Shown here one piece after another: positions 17,194-29,722 of a stretch of 64,000 nt of DNA. The notes below the pieces were generated by a model. The model did not search any database, was not told the origin of the DNA, and was given only the letters and a program-made list of their open reading frames with translations. The first letter of the stretch is position 1. Each line of letters starts with the position of its first letter. Source of the stretch: Flavobacterium sp. 83 (GTDB lineage Bacteria; Bacteroidota; Bacteroidia; Flavobacteriales; Flavobacteriaceae). The translations under genes were made by a program, and so were the position numbers. The stretch covers positions 3,100,001-3,164,000 of the forward strand of contig NZ_JQMS01000001.1 in the NCBI RefSeq assembly GCF_000744835.1, given 5' to 3'.

Positions 17194-20100
17194 ATGAAGA
17201 CAAAAATTACCCATCTATTAATTACTTTATTTATGTTTGTTGGTAATTTATATTGCCAATTCGATGCTAATCATCCTGATTTAAGATTATGTGGTATAGC
17301 ACCAAATTACTATCTGGATTCCTTTAATTGTACATCTAACAATTTTACCTTAAAAGATGTATTCCTCAGTCTCACAGATGTAAATGGAGTTCCAATGAAC
17401 ACCACAACATGTACAATCGGGACCTCGCAGCAGCTTTATGTAATGCTCAATTACACTTCAAATGCTAATAATACCCCTAATAATGGTAGATTATTTGCTG
17501 ATATTGCTATTACTTCTTACAATACAAGTGGAAATCCTTCTACTCAGACTATTCAAATTAATTCTTATTTAGGAGATATCAATCCTGGAAATGGGCAAAG
17601 ATTAATTTACGGACCATTTACATGGACATGCGGACAAGAATTAGAACTAAAAAAAATATTAGTTGTTTGGAAAACTGGGGGTAATTCAAATCAATTATCC
17701 TCTTATAATTGCAGTACTTATAGTTCTTCTCAATGTGAATTACCTGGGAATACTACCATTAAAAAACCTCTTGCCGTTCAGTTTTCATACAAAGCATGTA
17801 AAGTTAGTAATAATGTAACCGTCAATTTCACATCAACTACTAATGGTGGTACTCCTGCTTATACGTATGCTTGGGATTTAAATAATGATGGAGTTTTTAC
17901 TGATTCCTCTCTTCCTAATCCAATATGGACATACTCTTATAATGCCTTAGGATATGTGGCTAAATTAAAAGTAACTGATTCTCTAGGCCTTACCAATACA
18001 TTTACAGTAACAGTTGCTAATCCAACTGAATTAATGCTAAATGGCGCTACTCCTACCAATGTTGGCTGTGGTGGAGGATCCAATGGTTCAATAATATTAA
18101 ATGATCCGACTGGAGGGACTCCTGGATATACCTATTTATGGAGTAATGGAGCAACAACTCAAAATCTCAGCGGACTTTCTGGAGGTATTTATACAGTAAC
18201 AGTAACTGATAGTAATGGTTGTACCAAACAACTTTCAGTAACGATTAATGGAGGAGATTCTATAAATCCACTAGTAACTGCTCCCACTAATGCAACCATT
18301 GAAGGATGTGGTACATCTAATTTGGTTGGCGCTGGTTTATTGGCTTTTTCAACCTCACAAGTAACAATCTCTCCTTCTACTTTTAATTCAATTGGAGGTT
18401 CATATGTTGATACTTCAACTATTTCAAGTATTACTTATCAAGATACACAAAGTGGAACCATGCCAATAATCATTACAAGAACTTTCAGAGTAACTGATGC
18501 CTGTAATAATGTTGGAAGTGCTACACAAACAATTAAAATTCAAGATACTACCAAACCCGAAGTTCCTCTTTTGGCTGATGTAATCGGACAATGTACCGCT
18601 ACTGCTACTGCGCCTGTTACTACTGATAACTGTAGTGGAAGCATTACTGGAACAACTTCCGATGCTTTAACGTATTCCACTCAGGGAACTCATGTGATTA
18701 CATGGACTTTCACTGATGCTGTGGGGAATTTTTCTACCGCTACACAAAATGTTGTCATTACCGATACTACCAAACCCGAAGTTCCTCTTTTGGCTGATGT
18801 AATCGGACAATGTACCGCTACTGCTACTGCGCCAATTACTACCGATAACTGTAGTGGTACAATCACAGGAACAACTTCCGATGCTTTAACGTATTCCACT
18901 CAGGGAACCCATGTGATTACATGGACTTTCACCGATGCTGTGGGGAATTTTTCTACCGCTACACAAAATGTTGTCATTACCGATACTACCAAACCCGAAG
19001 TTCCTCTTTTGGCTGATGTAATCGGACAATGTACCGCTACTGCTACTGCGCCTGTTACTACTGATAACTGTAGTGGAAGCATTACTGGAACAACTTCCGA
19101 TGCTTTAACGTATTCCACTCAGGGAACTCATGTGATTACATGGACTTTCACTGATGCTGTGGGAAATTTTTCTACCGCTACACAAAATGTTGTCATTACC
19201 GATACTACCAAACCCGAAGTTCCTCTTTTGGCTGATGTAATCGGACAATGTACCGCTACTGCTACTGCGCCTGTTACTACCGATAATTGTTCTGGTACAA
19301 TCACTGGAACAACTTCCGATGCTTTAACGTATTCCACTCAGGGAACTCATGTGATTACATGGACTTTCACTGATGCTGTGGGAAATTTTTCTACCGCTAC
19401 ACAAAATGTTGTCATTACCGATACTACCAAACCCGAAGTTCCTCTTTTGGCTGATGTAATCGGACAATGTACCGCTACTGCTACTGCGCCTGTTACTACC
19501 GATAATTGTTCTGGTACAATCACTGGAACAACTTCCGATGCTTTAACGTATTCCACTCAGGGAACTCATGTGATTACATGGACTTTCACTGATGCTGTGG
19601 GAAATTTTTCTACCGCTACACAAAATGTTGTCATTACCGATACTACCAAACCCGAAGTTCCTCTTTTGGCTGATGTAATCGGACAATGTACCGCTACTGC
19701 TACTGCGCCTGTTACTACCGATAATTGTTCTGGTACAATCACTGGAACAACTTCCGATGCTTTAACGTATTCCACTCAGGGAACTCATGTGATTACATGG
19801 ACTTTCACTGATGCTGTGGGGAATTTTTCTACCGCTACACAAAATGTTGTCATTACCGATACTACCAAACCCGAAGTTCCTCTTTTGGCTGATGTAATCG
19901 GACAATGTACCGCGACTGCTACTGCGCCTGTTACTACCGATAATTGTTCTGGTACAATCACTGGAACAACTTCCGATGCTTTAACCTATGCTACTCAGGG
20001 AACTCATGTGATTACATGGACTTTCACTGATGCTGTGGGGAATTTTTCTACCGCTACACAAAATGTTGTCATTACCGATACTACCAAACCCGAAGTTCCT

Positions 20101-23100
20101 CTTTTGGCTGATGTAATCGGACAATGTACCGCTACTGCTACTGCGCCTGTTACTACCGATAATTGTTCTGGTACAATCACTGGAACAACTTCCGATGCTT
20201 TAACCTATGCTACTCAGGGAACTCATGTGATTACATGGACTTTCACTGATGCTGTGGGGAATTTTTCTACCGCTACACAAAATGTTGTCATTACCGATAC
20301 TACCAAACCCGAAGTTCCTCTTTTGGCTGATGTAATCGGACAATGTACCGCTACTGCTACTGCGCCTGTTACTACTGATAACTGTAGTGGAAGCATCACT
20401 GGAACAACTTCCGATGCTTTAACGTATTCCACTCAGGGAACTCATGTGATTACATGGACTTTCACTGATGCTGTGGGGAATTTTTCTACCGCTACACAAA
20501 ATGTTGTCATTACCGATACTACCAAACCCGAAGTTCCTCTTTTGGCTGATGTAATCGGACAATGTACCGCGACTGCTACTGCGCCTGTTACTACCGATAA
20601 TTGTTCTGGTACAATCACTGGAACAACTTCCGATGCTTTAACCTATGCTACTCAGGGAACTCATGTGATTACATGGACTTTCACTGATGCTGTGGGAAAT
20701 TTTTCTACCGCTACACAAAATGTTGTCATTACCGATACTACCAAACCCGAAGTTCCTCTTTTGGCTGATGTAATCGGACAATGTACCGCTACTGCTACTG
20801 CGCCTGTTACTACTGATAACTGTAGTGGAAGCATTACTGGAACAACTTCCGATGCTTTAACGTATTCCACTCAGGGAACTCATGTGATTACATGGACTTT
20901 CACTGATGCTGTGGGAAATTTTTCTACCGCTACACAAAATGTTGTCATTACCGATACTACCAAACCCGAAGTTCCTCTTTTGGCTGATGTAATCGGACAA
21001 TGTACCGCGACTGCTACTGCGCCTGTTACTACTGATAACTGTAGTGGAAGCATTACTGGAACAACTTCCGATGCTTTAACGTATTCCACTCAGGGAACTC
21101 ATGTGATTACATGGACTTTCACTGATGCTGTGGGGAATTTTTCTACCGCTACACAAAATGTTGTCATTACCGATACTACCAAACCCGAAGTTCCTCTTTT
21201 GGCTGATGTAATCGGACAATGTACCGCGACTGCTACTGCGCCTGTTACTACCGATAATTGTTCTGGTACAATCACTGGAACAACTTCCGATGCTTTAACG
21301 TATTCCACTCAGGGAACTCATGTGATTACATGGACTTTCACTGATGCTGTGGGAAATTTTTCTACCGCTACACAAAATGTTGTCATTACCGATACTACCA
21401 AACCCGAAGTTCCTCTTTTGGCTGATGTAATCGGACAATGTACCGCTACTGCTACTGCGCCTGTTACTACCGATAATTGTTCTGGTACAATCACTGGAAC
21501 AACTTCCGATGCTTTAACCTATGCTACTCAGGGAACTCATGTGATTACATGGACTTTCACCGATGCTGTGGGGAATTTTTCTACCACTACACAAAATGTT
21601 GTCATTACCGATACTACCAAACCCGAAGTTCCTCTTTTGGCTGATGTAATCGGACAATGTACCGCGACTGCTACTGCGCCTGTTACTACTGATAACTGTA
21701 GTGGTACAATCACTGGAACAACTTCCGATGCTTTAACGTATTCCACTCAGGGAACTCATGTGATTATATGGACTTTCACCGATGCTGTGGGGAATTTTTC
21801 TACCACTACACAAAATGTTGTCATTACCGATACTACCAAACCCGAAGTTCCTCTTTTGGCTGATGTAATCGGACAATGTACCGCGACTGCTACTGCGCCT
21901 CTTACTACCGATAACTGTAGTGGTACAATCACTGGAACAACTTCCGATGCTTTAACGTATTCCACTCAGGGAACTCATGTGATTACATGGACCTTCACTG
22001 ATGCTGTGGGGAATTTTTCTACCGCTACACAAAATGTTGTCATTACCGATACTACCAAACCCGAAGTTCCTCTTTTGGCTGATGTAATCGGACAATGTAC
22101 CGCGACTGCTACTGCGCCTGTTACTACTGATAACTGTAGTGGAAGCATCACTGGAACAACTTCCGATGCTTTAACGTATTCCACTCAGGGAACTCATGTG
22201 ATTACATGGACTTTCACTGATGCTGTGGGGAATTTTTCTACCGCTACACAAAATGTTGTCATTACCGATACTACCAAACCCGAAGTTCCTCTTTTGGCTG
22301 ATGTAATCGGACAATGTACCGCAACTGCTACTGCGCCTGTTACTACTGATAACTGTAGTGGAAGCATCACTGGAACAACTTCCGATGCTTTAACGTATTC
22401 CACTCAGGGAACTCATGTGATTACATGGACTTTCACTGATGCTGTGGGGAATTTTTCTACCGCTACACAAAATGTTGTCATTACCGATACTACCAAACCC
22501 GAAGTTCCTCTTTTGGCTGATGTAATCGGACAATGTACCGCGACTGCTACTGCGCCTGTTACTACCGATAATTGTTCTGGTACAATCACTGGAACAACTT
22601 CCGATGCTTTAACGTATTCCACTCAGGGAACTCATGTGATTACATGGACTTTCACTGATGCTGTGGGGAATTTTTCTACCGCTACACAAAATGTTGTCAT
22701 TACCGATACTACCAAACCCGAAGTTCCTCTTTTGGCTGATGTAATCGGACAATGTACCGCGACTGCTACTGCGCCTGTTACTACCGATAATTGTTCTGGT
22801 ACAATCACTGGAACAACTTCCGATGCTTTAACGTATTCCACTCAGGGAACCCATGTGATTACATGGACTTTCACTGATGCTGTGGGGAATTTTTCTACCG
22901 CTACACAAAATGTTGTCATTACCGATACTACCAAACCCGAAGTTCCTCTTTTGGCTGATGTAATCGGACAATGTACCGCGACTGCTACTGCGCCTGTTAC
23001 TACCGATAATTGTTCTGGTACAATCACTGGAACAACTTCCGATGCTTTAACGTATTCCACTCAGGGAACTCATGTGATTACATGGACCTTCACCGATGCT

Positions 23101-26100
23101 GTGGGGAATTTTTCTACCGCTACACAAAATGTTGTCATTACCGATACTACCAAACCCGAAGTTCCTCTTTTGGCTGATGTAATCGGACAATGTACCGCGA
23201 CTGCTACTGCGCCTGTTACTACCGATAATTGTTCTGGTACAATCACTGGAACAACTTCCGATGCTTTAACGTATTCCACTCAGGGAACTCATGTGATTAC
23301 ATGGACCTTCACTGATGCTGTGGGGAATTTTTCTACCGCTACACAAAATGTTGTCATTACCGATACTACCAAACCCGAAGTTCCTCTTTTGGCTGATGTA
23401 ATCGGACAATGTACCGCTACTGCTACTGCGCCTGTTACTACCGATAATTGTTCTGGTACAATCACTGGAACAACTTCCGATGCTTTAACGTATTCCACTC
23501 AGGGAACTCATGTGATTACATGGACTTTCACTGATGCTGTGGGGAATTTTTCTACCACTACACAAAATGTAATTGTGGATGATGTAACTCCTCCTTCAAT
23601 TACTACAACAGGTACTAACTTAATTATCAATTGTCCTGCAACTCCTGTATTCACAGTTCCTACAGCTACTGATAATTGCTCAACAGCTACTATCAATGTA
23701 TTATCTGATATAACATCTCCAGGTAATTGTGCAGGTTCATATAGCCGAACAATTACTTGGGATGCAACTGATGAAAATGATAATCATAGTTCACAAATAA
23801 GTCAAACCATTACTGTTCAAGATATAACTGCTCCAAGCTTTATACCTCCTGTAAATATTACTATGAATAGTGATGAAAATTGTTTAGCAAATATTAACCC
23901 TGCAGTAACTGGTAATGTAACAAACATAAATGATCATTGTGATTCTAATCCAACTGTTACTTACATGGATTCAGAATGTTTTGGAATCATAGAAAATAAT
24001 GGATCAATAAATGCTGGAAATGGAAATTATTTTCCCTTTACTGTTTCAGGATTTGATGATTTATCAGCAAATAATATTGAAAAAATTGCTTTATCATTTG
24101 AAACAAATCAAGGAAAAGGAAGAGCTGAATTCACTTTAGTTTCTCCTAGCGGACAAGGAGTGATATTAGTTGGTCCATATTGTACAGGTGGAAATTGTGA
24201 TGATGCTACATCGAATTCAAAAGAATTATATTTACCTGTATTTTATCCAAATAGCTCTGGTTACACTCAATGGAATAATGCTAATTTTATTCAAGACGGG
24301 ATAAATCAAAATATGACTCCAAACGGAGGAACTACCTCACCAAATACAATCAATGGGTTAACTTCTTATGTATCAAGTTTTGAAAATCTTACCGGACCAA
24401 TGAATGGTACTTGGTTTATTTATTCAAGAAAACAAGCAAATGTAAATGGAAGCATAGATTTTAACAGTATTTGTTTAACCCCAGCCAGTTCTTGTACAAG
24501 TAATAAAGTAATTACAAGAACATGGACCGTTACAGATGCTTGTGGTAATTTTTCTAAAGCAATTCAAACAATAAAAATTCAAGATAAAACTGCTCCAATA
24601 TTGAGCGAGGCTCCTGCCGATGCAACAGCAGAATGTTCTGCAGTTCCTGCTGCAGCTACATTAACTGCCACTGATAATTGTGATGCCGCTCCTGTAGTGA
24701 CTTTCGAAGAAGTTAGAACTGACGGAAATTGCGCTAGTAACTATACCCTAACCAGAACTTGGACTGCAACAGATGTTTGTGGAAACACTGCTTCTAAAAC
24801 ACAAGTAATTACCGTTAAAGATAAAACTGCTCCAGTATTGAGTGAGGCTCCTGCAGATGCAACAGCAGAATGTTCTGCAGTTCCTGCTGCAACTACATTA
24901 ACTGCCACTGATAATTGTGATGCCGCTCCTGTAGTGACTTTCGAAGAAGTTAGAACTGACGGAAATTGTGTAAGCAACTATACCCTAACCAGAACTTGGA
25001 CTGCAACAGATGTTTGTGGAAACACTGCTTCTAAAACACAGGTAATTACCGTTCAAGATAAAACTGCTCCGGTATTGAGTGAGGCTCCTGCAGATGCAAC
25101 AGCAGAATGTTCTGCAGTTCCTGCTGCAGCTACATTAACTGCCACTGATAATTGTGATGCCGCTCCTGTAGTGACTTTCGAAGAAGTTAGAACTGACGGA
25201 AATTGTGCTAGTAACTATACTCTAACCAGAACTTGGACTGCAACGGATGTTTGTGGAAACTCTGCTTCCAAATCACAAGTAATTACCGTTCAAGATAAAA
25301 CTGTTCCAATATTGAGCGAGGCTCCTGCCGATGCAACAGCAGAATGTTCTGCAGTTCCTGAAGCTGCTACATTAACTGCCACTGATAATTGTGATGCCGC
25401 TCCTGTAGTGACTTTCGAAGAAGTTAAAACTAATGGAAACTGTGCCAGCAACTATACGCTTACCAGAACTTGGACTGCAACGGATGTTTGCGGAAACACT
25501 GCTTCCAAATCACAAGTAATTACCGTTCAAGATAAAACTGCTCCAATATTGAGCGAGGCTCCTGCCGATGTAACCGCAGAATGTTCTGCTGTTCCTGTAG
25601 CTGCTACCTTAACGGCCACTGATAATTGTGATGCCGCTCCTGTAGTGACTTTCGAAGAAGTTAAAACTAATGGAAACTGTGCCAGCAACTATACGCTTAC
25701 CAGAACTTGGACTGCAACGGATGTTTGCGGAAACACTGCTTCCAAATCACAAGTAATTACCGTTCAAGATAAAACTGCTCCAATATTGAGCGAGGCTCCT
25801 GCCGATGTAACCGCAGAATGTTCTGCTGTTCCTGTAGCTGCTACCTTAACGGCTACTGATAATTGTGATGTGGCTCCTGTGGTGACTTTCGAAGAAGTTA
25901 AAACTAACGGAAATTGTGCCAGCAACTATACACTTACCAGAACTTGGACTGCAACGGATGTTTGTGGAAACTCTGCTTCCAAATCACAAGTAATTACCGT
26001 TCAAGATAAAACTGCTCCAGTGTTGAGTGAGGCTCCTGCCGATGTAACCGCGGAATGTTCTGCAGTTCCTGCAGCTGCTATCTTAACAGCTACAGATATT

Positions 26101-28740
26101 TGTGATGTGGCTCCTGTGGTGACTTTCGAAGAAGTTAAAACAAACGGAAATTGTGCCAGCAACTATACACTAACAAGAACTTGGACTGCAACGGATGTTT
26201 GTGGAAACACTGCTTCCAAATCACAAGTAATTACCGTTCAAGATAAAACTGGTCCAATATTGAGCGACGCTCCTGCCGATGTAACAGCAGAATGTTCTGC
26301 TGTTCCTACAGCTGCAACTTTAACAGCTACTGATAATTGTGATGCTTCTCCTGTGGTGACTTTCGAAGAAGTTAAAACTAACGGAAACTGTGCCAGCAAC
26401 TATACACTAACCAGAACTTGGACTGCAACTGATGTTTGTGGAAACTCTGCTTCCAAATCACAAGTAATTACCGTTCAAGATAAAACTGCTCCAATATTGA
26501 GCGAGGCTCCTGCCGATGTAACCGCAGAATGTTCTGCTGTTCTTGAAGCTGCTACCTTAACAGCTACTGATAATTGTGATGCTTCTCCTGTGGTGACTTT
26601 CGAAGAAGTTAAAACTAATGGAAACTGTGCCAGCAATTATACCCTAACCAGAACTTGGACTGCAACGGATGTTTGTGGAAACACTGCTTCCAAATCACAA
26701 GTAATTACCGTTCAAGATAAAACTGCTCCAGTGTTGAGTGAGGCTCCTGCCGATGCAACAGCAGAATGTTCTGCTGTTCCTACAGCTGCAACTTTAACAG
26801 CTACTGATAATTGTGATGCTTCTCCTGTGGTGACTTTCGAAGAAGTTAAAACTAACGGAAACTGTGCCAGCAACTATACACTAACCAGAACTTGGACTGC
26901 AACTGATGTTTGTGGAAACTCTGCTTCCAAATCACAAGTAATTACCGTTCAAGATAAAACTGCTCCGGTATTGAGCGAGGCTCCTGCCGATGCAACAGCA
27001 GAATGTTCTGCAGTTCCTGCTGCAGCTACATTAACTGCCACTGATAATTGTGATGTGGCGCCTATGGTGACTTTCGAAGAAGTTAAAACTAATGGAAACT
27101 GTGCCAGCAATTATACCCTAACCAGAACTTGGACTGCAACGGATGTTTGTGGAAACACTGCTTCCAAATCACAAGTAATTACCGTTCAAGATAAAACTGC
27201 TCCGGTATTGAGCGAGGCTCCTGCCGATGCAACAGCAGAATGTTCTGCAGTTCCTGCTGCAGCTACATTAACTGCTACTGATAATTGTGATGTGGCGCCT
27301 GTGGTGACTTTCGAAGAAGTTAAAACAAACGGAAATTGTGCCAGCAACTATACACTAACCAGAACTTGGACTGCAACGGATGTTTGTGGAAACTCTGCTT
27401 CCAAATCACAAGTAATTACCGTTCAAGATAAAACTGCTCCGGTATTGAGTGAGGCTCCTGTCGATGTAACCGCAGAATGTTCTGCAGTTCCTGCTGCAGC
27501 TACATTAACTGCCACTGATAATTGTGATGCCGCTCCTGTAGTGACTTTCGAAGAAGTTAAAACTAATGGAAACTGTGCCAACAACTATACACTTACCAGA
27601 ACTTGGACTGCAACGGATGTTTGCGGAAACACTGCTTCCAAATCACAAGTAATTACCGTTCAAGATAAAACTGCTCCAATTATTGCTGCATTACCTGAAA
27701 CTTCAACTGTTTCTTGTTCAACAACGCCAACTTTCGCAATAGCTACTGCAACTGATGAATGTGGTTCAGTTGTAACTTTGACTTCGGAAGACGTAACCAC
27801 TAATGGCGCTTGTGCTGGTTCCTATTCTGTAACTAGAACCTGGACTGCAACAGATGCATGTGCAAACAGTACTAAAGCTTCACAAACTATCAATGTACAA
27901 GATACAACTGCTCCTACCACAACTACTGATTTTGCAGCGACTATCGATGTCAATTGTGATGCAATTCCTTTGAAACCTGAGCTCGTATTTGTTGATAATT
28001 GCTCTACTGTATCTCCTGCACTATTTACTGAGGAAATCATTAACAAAAACCAAAATTCCTATTCAATCATAAGAAAATGGTCTGTGGCTGATAGTTGTGA
28101 AAATACTTCTGTATTTACTCAAATAATCAATGTTAACATTACAAATAGTGTTATAGAAAAAGTCGGTTCGGTTTGTAATGATGGAGAAATTACTACTATC
28201 GATTTATCAAGTCTGTTACCTAGCGAAACTCCTACCGGAACTTGGATTAATGTAAATAATATTGAATCTTTTCAAGGTTCTATTCTTAATGCAGCGGGTC
28301 TTGCAATTGGTAATTATGTATTTGAATATAAAATTGACGATGCAACTTGTCCTAGAACAATAAGAATTACAATAACAGTAACGACTGGTTGTGGTGGTAT
28401 AGTATTACCATGTGGATTAGTAGTAGTTCATAATGCATTCTCTCCAAATGGAGATGGAATTAATGAAGTATTTGTTATCGACAATATTGATGACACAAAT
28501 TGTTATCCGGATAATACCGTTGAAATTTACAACCGATGGGGTGTTTTAGTTTTTGATACTCAAGGCTATAATAACACAACAAAAGCATTCAAAGGCTTCT
28601 CTGAAGGCAGATCAACTATTAGCCAATCATCTGGTTTACCAACTGGAACTTATTTTTACATCTTAAATTATACTTCTACAGACGGTACAGGTAAAGTACA
28701 AACCAATAAAAAAGAAGGGTATTTATACCTTACTAAATAA
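17194..28740 (+). CDS. Giant HYR/SprB-repeat surface adhesin with T9SS type B sorting domain
   Basis: This 3848-residue protein has a signal peptide (about 1-21), a unique N-terminal part, a PKD-like module (about 200-275), a SprB-type repeat (about 285-350; [19 protein letters not shown]) and an HYR-like module. Twenty-three 73-residue repeats follow (453-2131; [15 protein letters not shown]...TDNCSG). Then come HYR modules with a nested P-domain-like insert (about 2260-2433; [20 protein letters not shown]) and thirteen 79-residue Cys-rich HYR-like repeats (2465-3491). The end is a gliding-motility-associated C-terminal domain (about 3742-3848; [35 protein letters not shown]) that targets proteins through the type IX system. 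It should be exported and anchored at the cell surface, perhaps for adhesion or gliding like SprB. The downstream PorP/SprF-like gene is its probable secretion partner. Confidence 0.92.
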   Translation: MKTKITHLLITLFMFVGNLYCQFDANHPDLRLCGIAPNYYLDSFNCTSNNFTLKDVFLSLTDVNGVPMNTTTCTIGTSQQLYVMLNYTSNANNTPNNGRLFADIAITSYNTSGNPSTQTIQINSYLGDINPGNGQRLIYGPFTWTCGQELELKKILVVWKTGGNSNQLSSYNCSTYSSSQCELPGNTTIKKPLAVQFSYKACKVSNNVTVNFTSTTNGGTPAYTYAWDLNNDGVFTDSSLPNPIWTYSYNALGYVAKLKVTDSLGLTNTFTVTVANPTELMLNGATPTNVGCGGGSNGSIILNDPTGGTPGYTYLWSNGATTQNLSGLSGGIYTVTVTDSNGCTKQLSVTINGGDSINPLVTAPTNATIEGCGTSNLVGAGLLAFSTSQVTISPSTFNSIGGSYVDTSTISSITYQDTQSGTMPIIITRTFRVTDACNNVGSATQTIKIQDTTKPEVPLLADVIGQCTATATAPVTTDNCSGSITGTTSDALTYSTQGTHVITWTFTDAVGNFSTATQNVVITDTTKPEVPLLADVIGQCTATATAPITTDNCSGTITGTTSDALTYSTQGTHVITWTFTDAVGNFSTATQNVVITDTTKPEVPLLADVIGQCTATATAPVTTDNCSGSITGTTSDALTYSTQGTHVITWTFTDAVGNFSTATQNVVITDTTKPEVPLLADVIGQCTATATAPVTTDNCSGTITGTTSDALTYSTQGTHVITWTFTDAVGNFSTATQNVVITDTTKPEVPLLADVIGQCTATATAPVTTDNCSGTITGTTSDALTYSTQGTHVITWTFTDAVGNFSTATQNVVITDTTKPEVPLLADVIGQCTATATAPVTTDNCSGTITGTTSDALTYSTQGTHVITWTFTDAVGNFSTATQNVVITDTTKPEVPLLADVIGQCTATATAPVTTDNCSGTITGTTSDALTYATQGTHVITWTFTDAVGNFSTATQNVVITDTTKPEVPLLADVIGQCTATATAPVTTDNCSGTITGTTSDALTYATQGTHVITWTFTDAVGNFSTATQNVVITDTTKPEVPLLADVIGQCTATATAPVTTDNCSGSITGTTSDALTYSTQGTHVITWTFTDAVGNFSTATQNVVITDTTKPEVPLLADVIGQCTATATAPVTTDNCSGTITGTTSDALTYATQGTHVITWTFTDAVGNFSTATQNVVITDTTKPEVPLLADVIGQCTATATAPVTTDNCSGSITGTTSDALTYSTQGTHVITWTFTDAVGNFSTATQNVVITDTTKPEVPLLADVIGQCTATATAPVTTDNCSGSITGTTSDALTYSTQGTHVITWTFTDAVGNFSTATQNVVITDTTKPEVPLLADVIGQCTATATAPVTTDNCSGTITGTTSDALTYSTQGTHVITWTFTDAVGNFSTATQNVVITDTTKPEVPLLADVIGQCTATATAPVTTDNCSGTITGTTSDALTYATQGTHVITWTFTDAVGNFSTTTQNVVITDTTKPEVPLLADVIGQCTATATAPVTTDNCSGTITGTTSDALTYSTQGTHVIIWTFTDAVGNFSTTTQNVVITDTTKPEVPLLADVIGQCTATATAPLTTDNCSGTITGTTSDALTYSTQGTHVITWTFTDAVGNFSTATQNVVITDTTKPEVPLLADVIGQCTATATAPVTTDNCSGSITGTTSDALTYSTQGTHVITWTFTDAVGNFSTATQNVVITDTTKPEVPLLADVIGQCTATATAPVTTDNCSGSITGTTSDALTYSTQGTHVITWTFTDAVGNFSTATQNVVITDTTKPEVPLLADVIGQCTATATAPVTTDNCSGTITGTTSDALTYSTQGTHVITWTFTDAVGNFSTATQNVVITDTTKPEVPLLADVIGQCTATATAPVTTDNCSGTITGTTSDALTYSTQGTHVITWTFTDAVGNFSTATQNVVITDTTKPEVPLLADVIGQCTATATAPVTTDNCSGTITGTTSDALTYSTQGTHVITWTFTDAVGNFSTATQNVVITDTTKPEVPLLADVIGQCTATATAPVTTDNCSGTITGTTSDALTYSTQGTHVITWTFTDAVGNFSTATQNVVITDTTKPEVPLLADVIGQCTATATAPVTTDNCSGTITGTTSDALTYSTQGTHVITWTFTDAVGNFSTTTQNVIVDDVTPPSITTTGTNLIINCPATPVFTVPTATDNCSTATINVLSDITSPGNCAGSYSRTITWDATDENDNHSSQISQTITVQDITAPSFIPPVNITMNSDENCLANINPAVTGNVTNINDHCDSNPTVTYMDSECFGIIENNGSINAGNGNYFPFTVSGFDDLSANNIEKIALSFETNQGKGRAEFTLVSPSGQGVILVGPYCTGGNCDDATSNSKELYLPVFYPNSSGYTQWNNANFIQDGINQNMTPNGGTTSPNTINGLTSYVSSFENLTGPMNGTWFIYSRKQANVNGSIDFNSICLTPASSCTSNKVITRTWTVTDACGNFSKAIQTIKIQDKTAPILSEAPADATAECSAVPAAATLTATDNCDAAPVVTFEEVRTDGNCASNYTLTRTWTATDVCGNTASKTQVITVKDKTAPVLSEAPADATAECSAVPAATTLTATDNCDAAPVVTFEEVRTDGNCVSNYTLTRTWTATDVCGNTASKTQVITVQDKTAPVLSEAPADATAECSAVPAAATLTATDNCDAAPVVTFEEVRTDGNCASNYTLTRTWTATDVCGNSASKSQVITVQDKTVPILSEAPADATAECSAVPEAATLTATDNCDAAPVVTFEEVKTNGNCASNYTLTRTWTATDVCGNTASKSQVITVQDKTAPILSEAPADVTAECSAVPVAATLTATDNCDAAPVVTFEEVKTNGNCASNYTLTRTWTATDVCGNTASKSQVITVQDKTAPILSEAPADVTAECSAVPVAATLTATDNCDVAPVVTFEEVKTNGNCASNYTLTRTWTATDVCGNSASKSQVITVQDKTAPVLSEAPADVTAECSAVPAAAILTATDICDVAPVVTFEEVKTNGNCASNYTLTRTWTATDVCGNTASKSQVITVQDKTGPILSDAPADVTAECSAVPTAATLTATDNCDASPVVTFEEVKTNGNCASNYTLTRTWTATDVCGNSASKSQVITVQDKTAPILSEAPADVTAECSAVLEAATLTATDNCDASPVVTFEEVKTNGNCASNYTLTRTWTATDVCGNTASKSQVITVQDKTAPVLSEAPADATAECSAVPTAATLTATDNCDASPVVTFEEVKTNGNCASNYTLTRTWTATDVCGNSASKSQVITVQDKTAPVLSEAPADATAECSAVPAAATLTATDNCDVAPMVTFEEVKTNGNCASNYTLTRTWTATDVCGNTASKSQVITVQDKTAPVLSEAPADATAECSAVPAAATLTATDNCDVAPVVTFEEVKTNGNCASNYTLTRTWTATDVCGNSASKSQVITVQDKTAPVLSEAPVDVTAECSAVPAAATLTATDNCDAAPVVTFEEVKTNGNCANNYTLTRTWTATDVCGNTASKSQVITVQDKTAPIIAALPETSTVSCSTTPTFAIATATDECGSVVTLTSEDVTTNGACAGSYSVTRTWTATDACANSTKASQTINVQDTTAPTTTTDFAATIDVNCDAIPLKPELVFVDNCSTVSPALFTEEIINKNQNSYSIIRKWSVADSCENTSVFTQIINVNITNSVIEKVGSVCNDGEITTIDLSSLLPSETPTGTWINVNNIESFQGSILNAAGLAIGNYVFEYKIDDATCPRTIRITITVTTGCGGIVLPCGLVVVHNAFSPNGDGINEVFVIDNIDDTNCYPDNTVEIYNRWGVLVFDTQGYNNTTKAFKGFSEGRSTISQSSGLPTGTYFYILNYTSTDGTGKVQTNKKEGYLYLTK
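18550..23586 (+). repeat. 23 tandem 219-bp units (73 aa)
   Basis: The unit starts at ACC AAA CCC GAA; first copy at 18550, last at 23368, and 4818 bases equal exactly 22 periods of 219. Copies differ only at a few sites: Gly-Ser versus Gly-Thr at the NCSG position, Ser versus Ala in TYSTQ, and synonymous pairs such as GCT/GCG. The final copy diverges at its end into VDDVTPP. Each unit has two Cys. The near-identity implies recent unequal recombination. Confidence 0.97.
24586..27666 (+). repeat. 13 tandem 237-bp units (79 aa)
   Basis: The unit encodes [20 protein letters not shown] and continues to [25 protein letters not shown] at 24601 recurs up to 27445, exactly 12 periods of 237. Each unit carries four Cys, in AECS, DNCD, GNCA and DVCGN (one copy has DICD). 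The units are more diverged from one another than the 219-bp array, so this array is older or less homogenised. Confidence 0.95.
27661..28740 (+). repeat. Duplicated C-terminal coding block, copy 1
   Basis: The last 1080 bases of this gene correspond without any indel to 39465-40544 of the second giant gene. Long stretches are identical; differences cluster in a short tract around 28020-28070. The block encodes the last HYR modules and the T9SS sorting domain. Confidence 0.9.
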
Positions 28741-28749
28741 TCAAGTTTA

Positions 28750-28779
28750 ATCCCTGAGGGCTCTTTAGTGCTCAGGGAT
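28750..28779 (+). terminator. Hairpin between adhesin and PorP/SprF gene, copy 1
   Basis: ATCCCTGAG (28750-28758) pairs with CTCAGGGAT (28771-28779), loop 12. No U-run follows, so it may be an mRNA processing or partial attenuation hairpin rather than a full terminator. A covarying counterpart lies at 40554-40583. Confidence 0.6.
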
Positions 28780-28802
28780 AATTAAAATAACAAACAGCTG
28801 CT

Positions 28803-29711
28803 ATGAAAACAAAATTATTTTCTTTCGTTTTGATGTTTACAGCCATTGTAAGTTTTGCGCAACAAGATGCTCAATTTACGCAATACATGTACAACACAAT
28901 TAATATTAATCCCGCTTATGCAGGATCTAGAGGTGCCTTAAGTATTTTTGCATTACATCGTACACAATGGGTGGGACTTGAAGGAGCACCGGTAACTAAC
29001 GCTGTATCCATCAATACACCACTCAACGGAAGTAATCTGGGATTGGGAGTATCAATTATAAATGATAAAATTGGCCCTACACATGAGAATACCATTTCGG
29101 CTGATTTGTCATATACAATTCCTACTTCAGAGACTTTTAAACTTTCCTTTGGAATTAAAGCAACTGCTAACATATTTGATTTGGATGTTTCTCGCTTGAA
29201 TCCTGTTGATGACGATCCAAGCCTACACGATTTCAGTAATAAATTCACTCCAAATATTGGTGCCGGTGTCTATTTGCATTCTAATAAAGCCTACGTGGGA
29301 TTCTCTGTTCCTAATTTTATTCAAACAAATCGATATGATGATAATGAAGTAGCCATTTTTAAAGAAAAAATTAATTACTACTTAATTGCCGGTTATGTAT
29401 TTGATTTGAATGATTATATAAAATTCAAACCAGCAGTACTTGCAAAAATGGTAGAAGGAGCGCCTCTTCAAGCTGATGTGTCAGGAAATTTTATGTTTAA
29501 TGATAAGTTTGTGGTGGGAGTAGCTTATAGATGGAGTGCGGCGCTAAGTGCCATGGTTGGATTTCAGGTTTCTGAAGGTTTGTATATTGGATACGGATAT
29601 GATCATGAAACAACCAATTTAGACCATTATAATTCTGGTTCTCACGAGATTTTCTTGCGCTATGAATTATTCAAAAACAATAATAAAATCACAACACCAA
29701 GATTCTTCTAA
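28803..29711 (+). CDS. PorP/SprF family type IX secretion outer-membrane protein, copy 1
   Basis: This 302-residue protein has a signal peptide (LFSFVLMFTAIVSFAQ) followed by QDAQFTQYMYNTININPAYAGSRGA, cut here to its core TININPAYAGS, the signature start of the PorP/SprF family. The rest is strand-rich and ends with an outer-membrane barrel-like segment. In F. johnsoniae, SprF is needed for secretion of the adhesin SprB encoded just upstream. The same gene order here (giant type B cargo, then PorP/SprF) argues that this protein secretes or anchors the upstream giant protein. It is 62 bases downstream of the giant gene, with a hairpin between them. The protein sequence appears identical to the copy at 40703-41611. 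Confidence 0.92.
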   Translation: MKTKLFSFVLMFTAIVSFAQQDAQFTQYMYNTININPAYAGSRGALSIFALHRTQWVGLEGAPVTNAVSINTPLNGSNLGLGVSIINDKIGPTHENTISADLSYTIPTSETFKLSFGIKATANIFDLDVSRLNPVDDDPSLHDFSNKFTPNIGAGVYLHSNKAYVGFSVPNFIQTNRYDDNEVAIFKEKINYYLIAGYVFDLNDYIKFKPAVLAKMVEGAPLQADVSGNFMFNDKFVVGVAYRWSAALSAMVGFQVSEGLYIGYGYDHETTNLDHYNSGSHEIFLRYELFKNNNKITTPRFF

Positions 29712-29722
29712 AAATAATTATT

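Noticed and set aside
18550..23586. CRISPR-like periodicity
   Set aside because: The period is 219 bp, entirely coding, with no unique spacers and no cas genes.
18690..23696. Series of minus-strand ORFs of 62-72 codons spaced by 219 bases
   Set aside because: They are mirror images of the tandem coding repeat on the plus strand; the 23-fold repetition of one open antisense frame explains them and none has its own start context.
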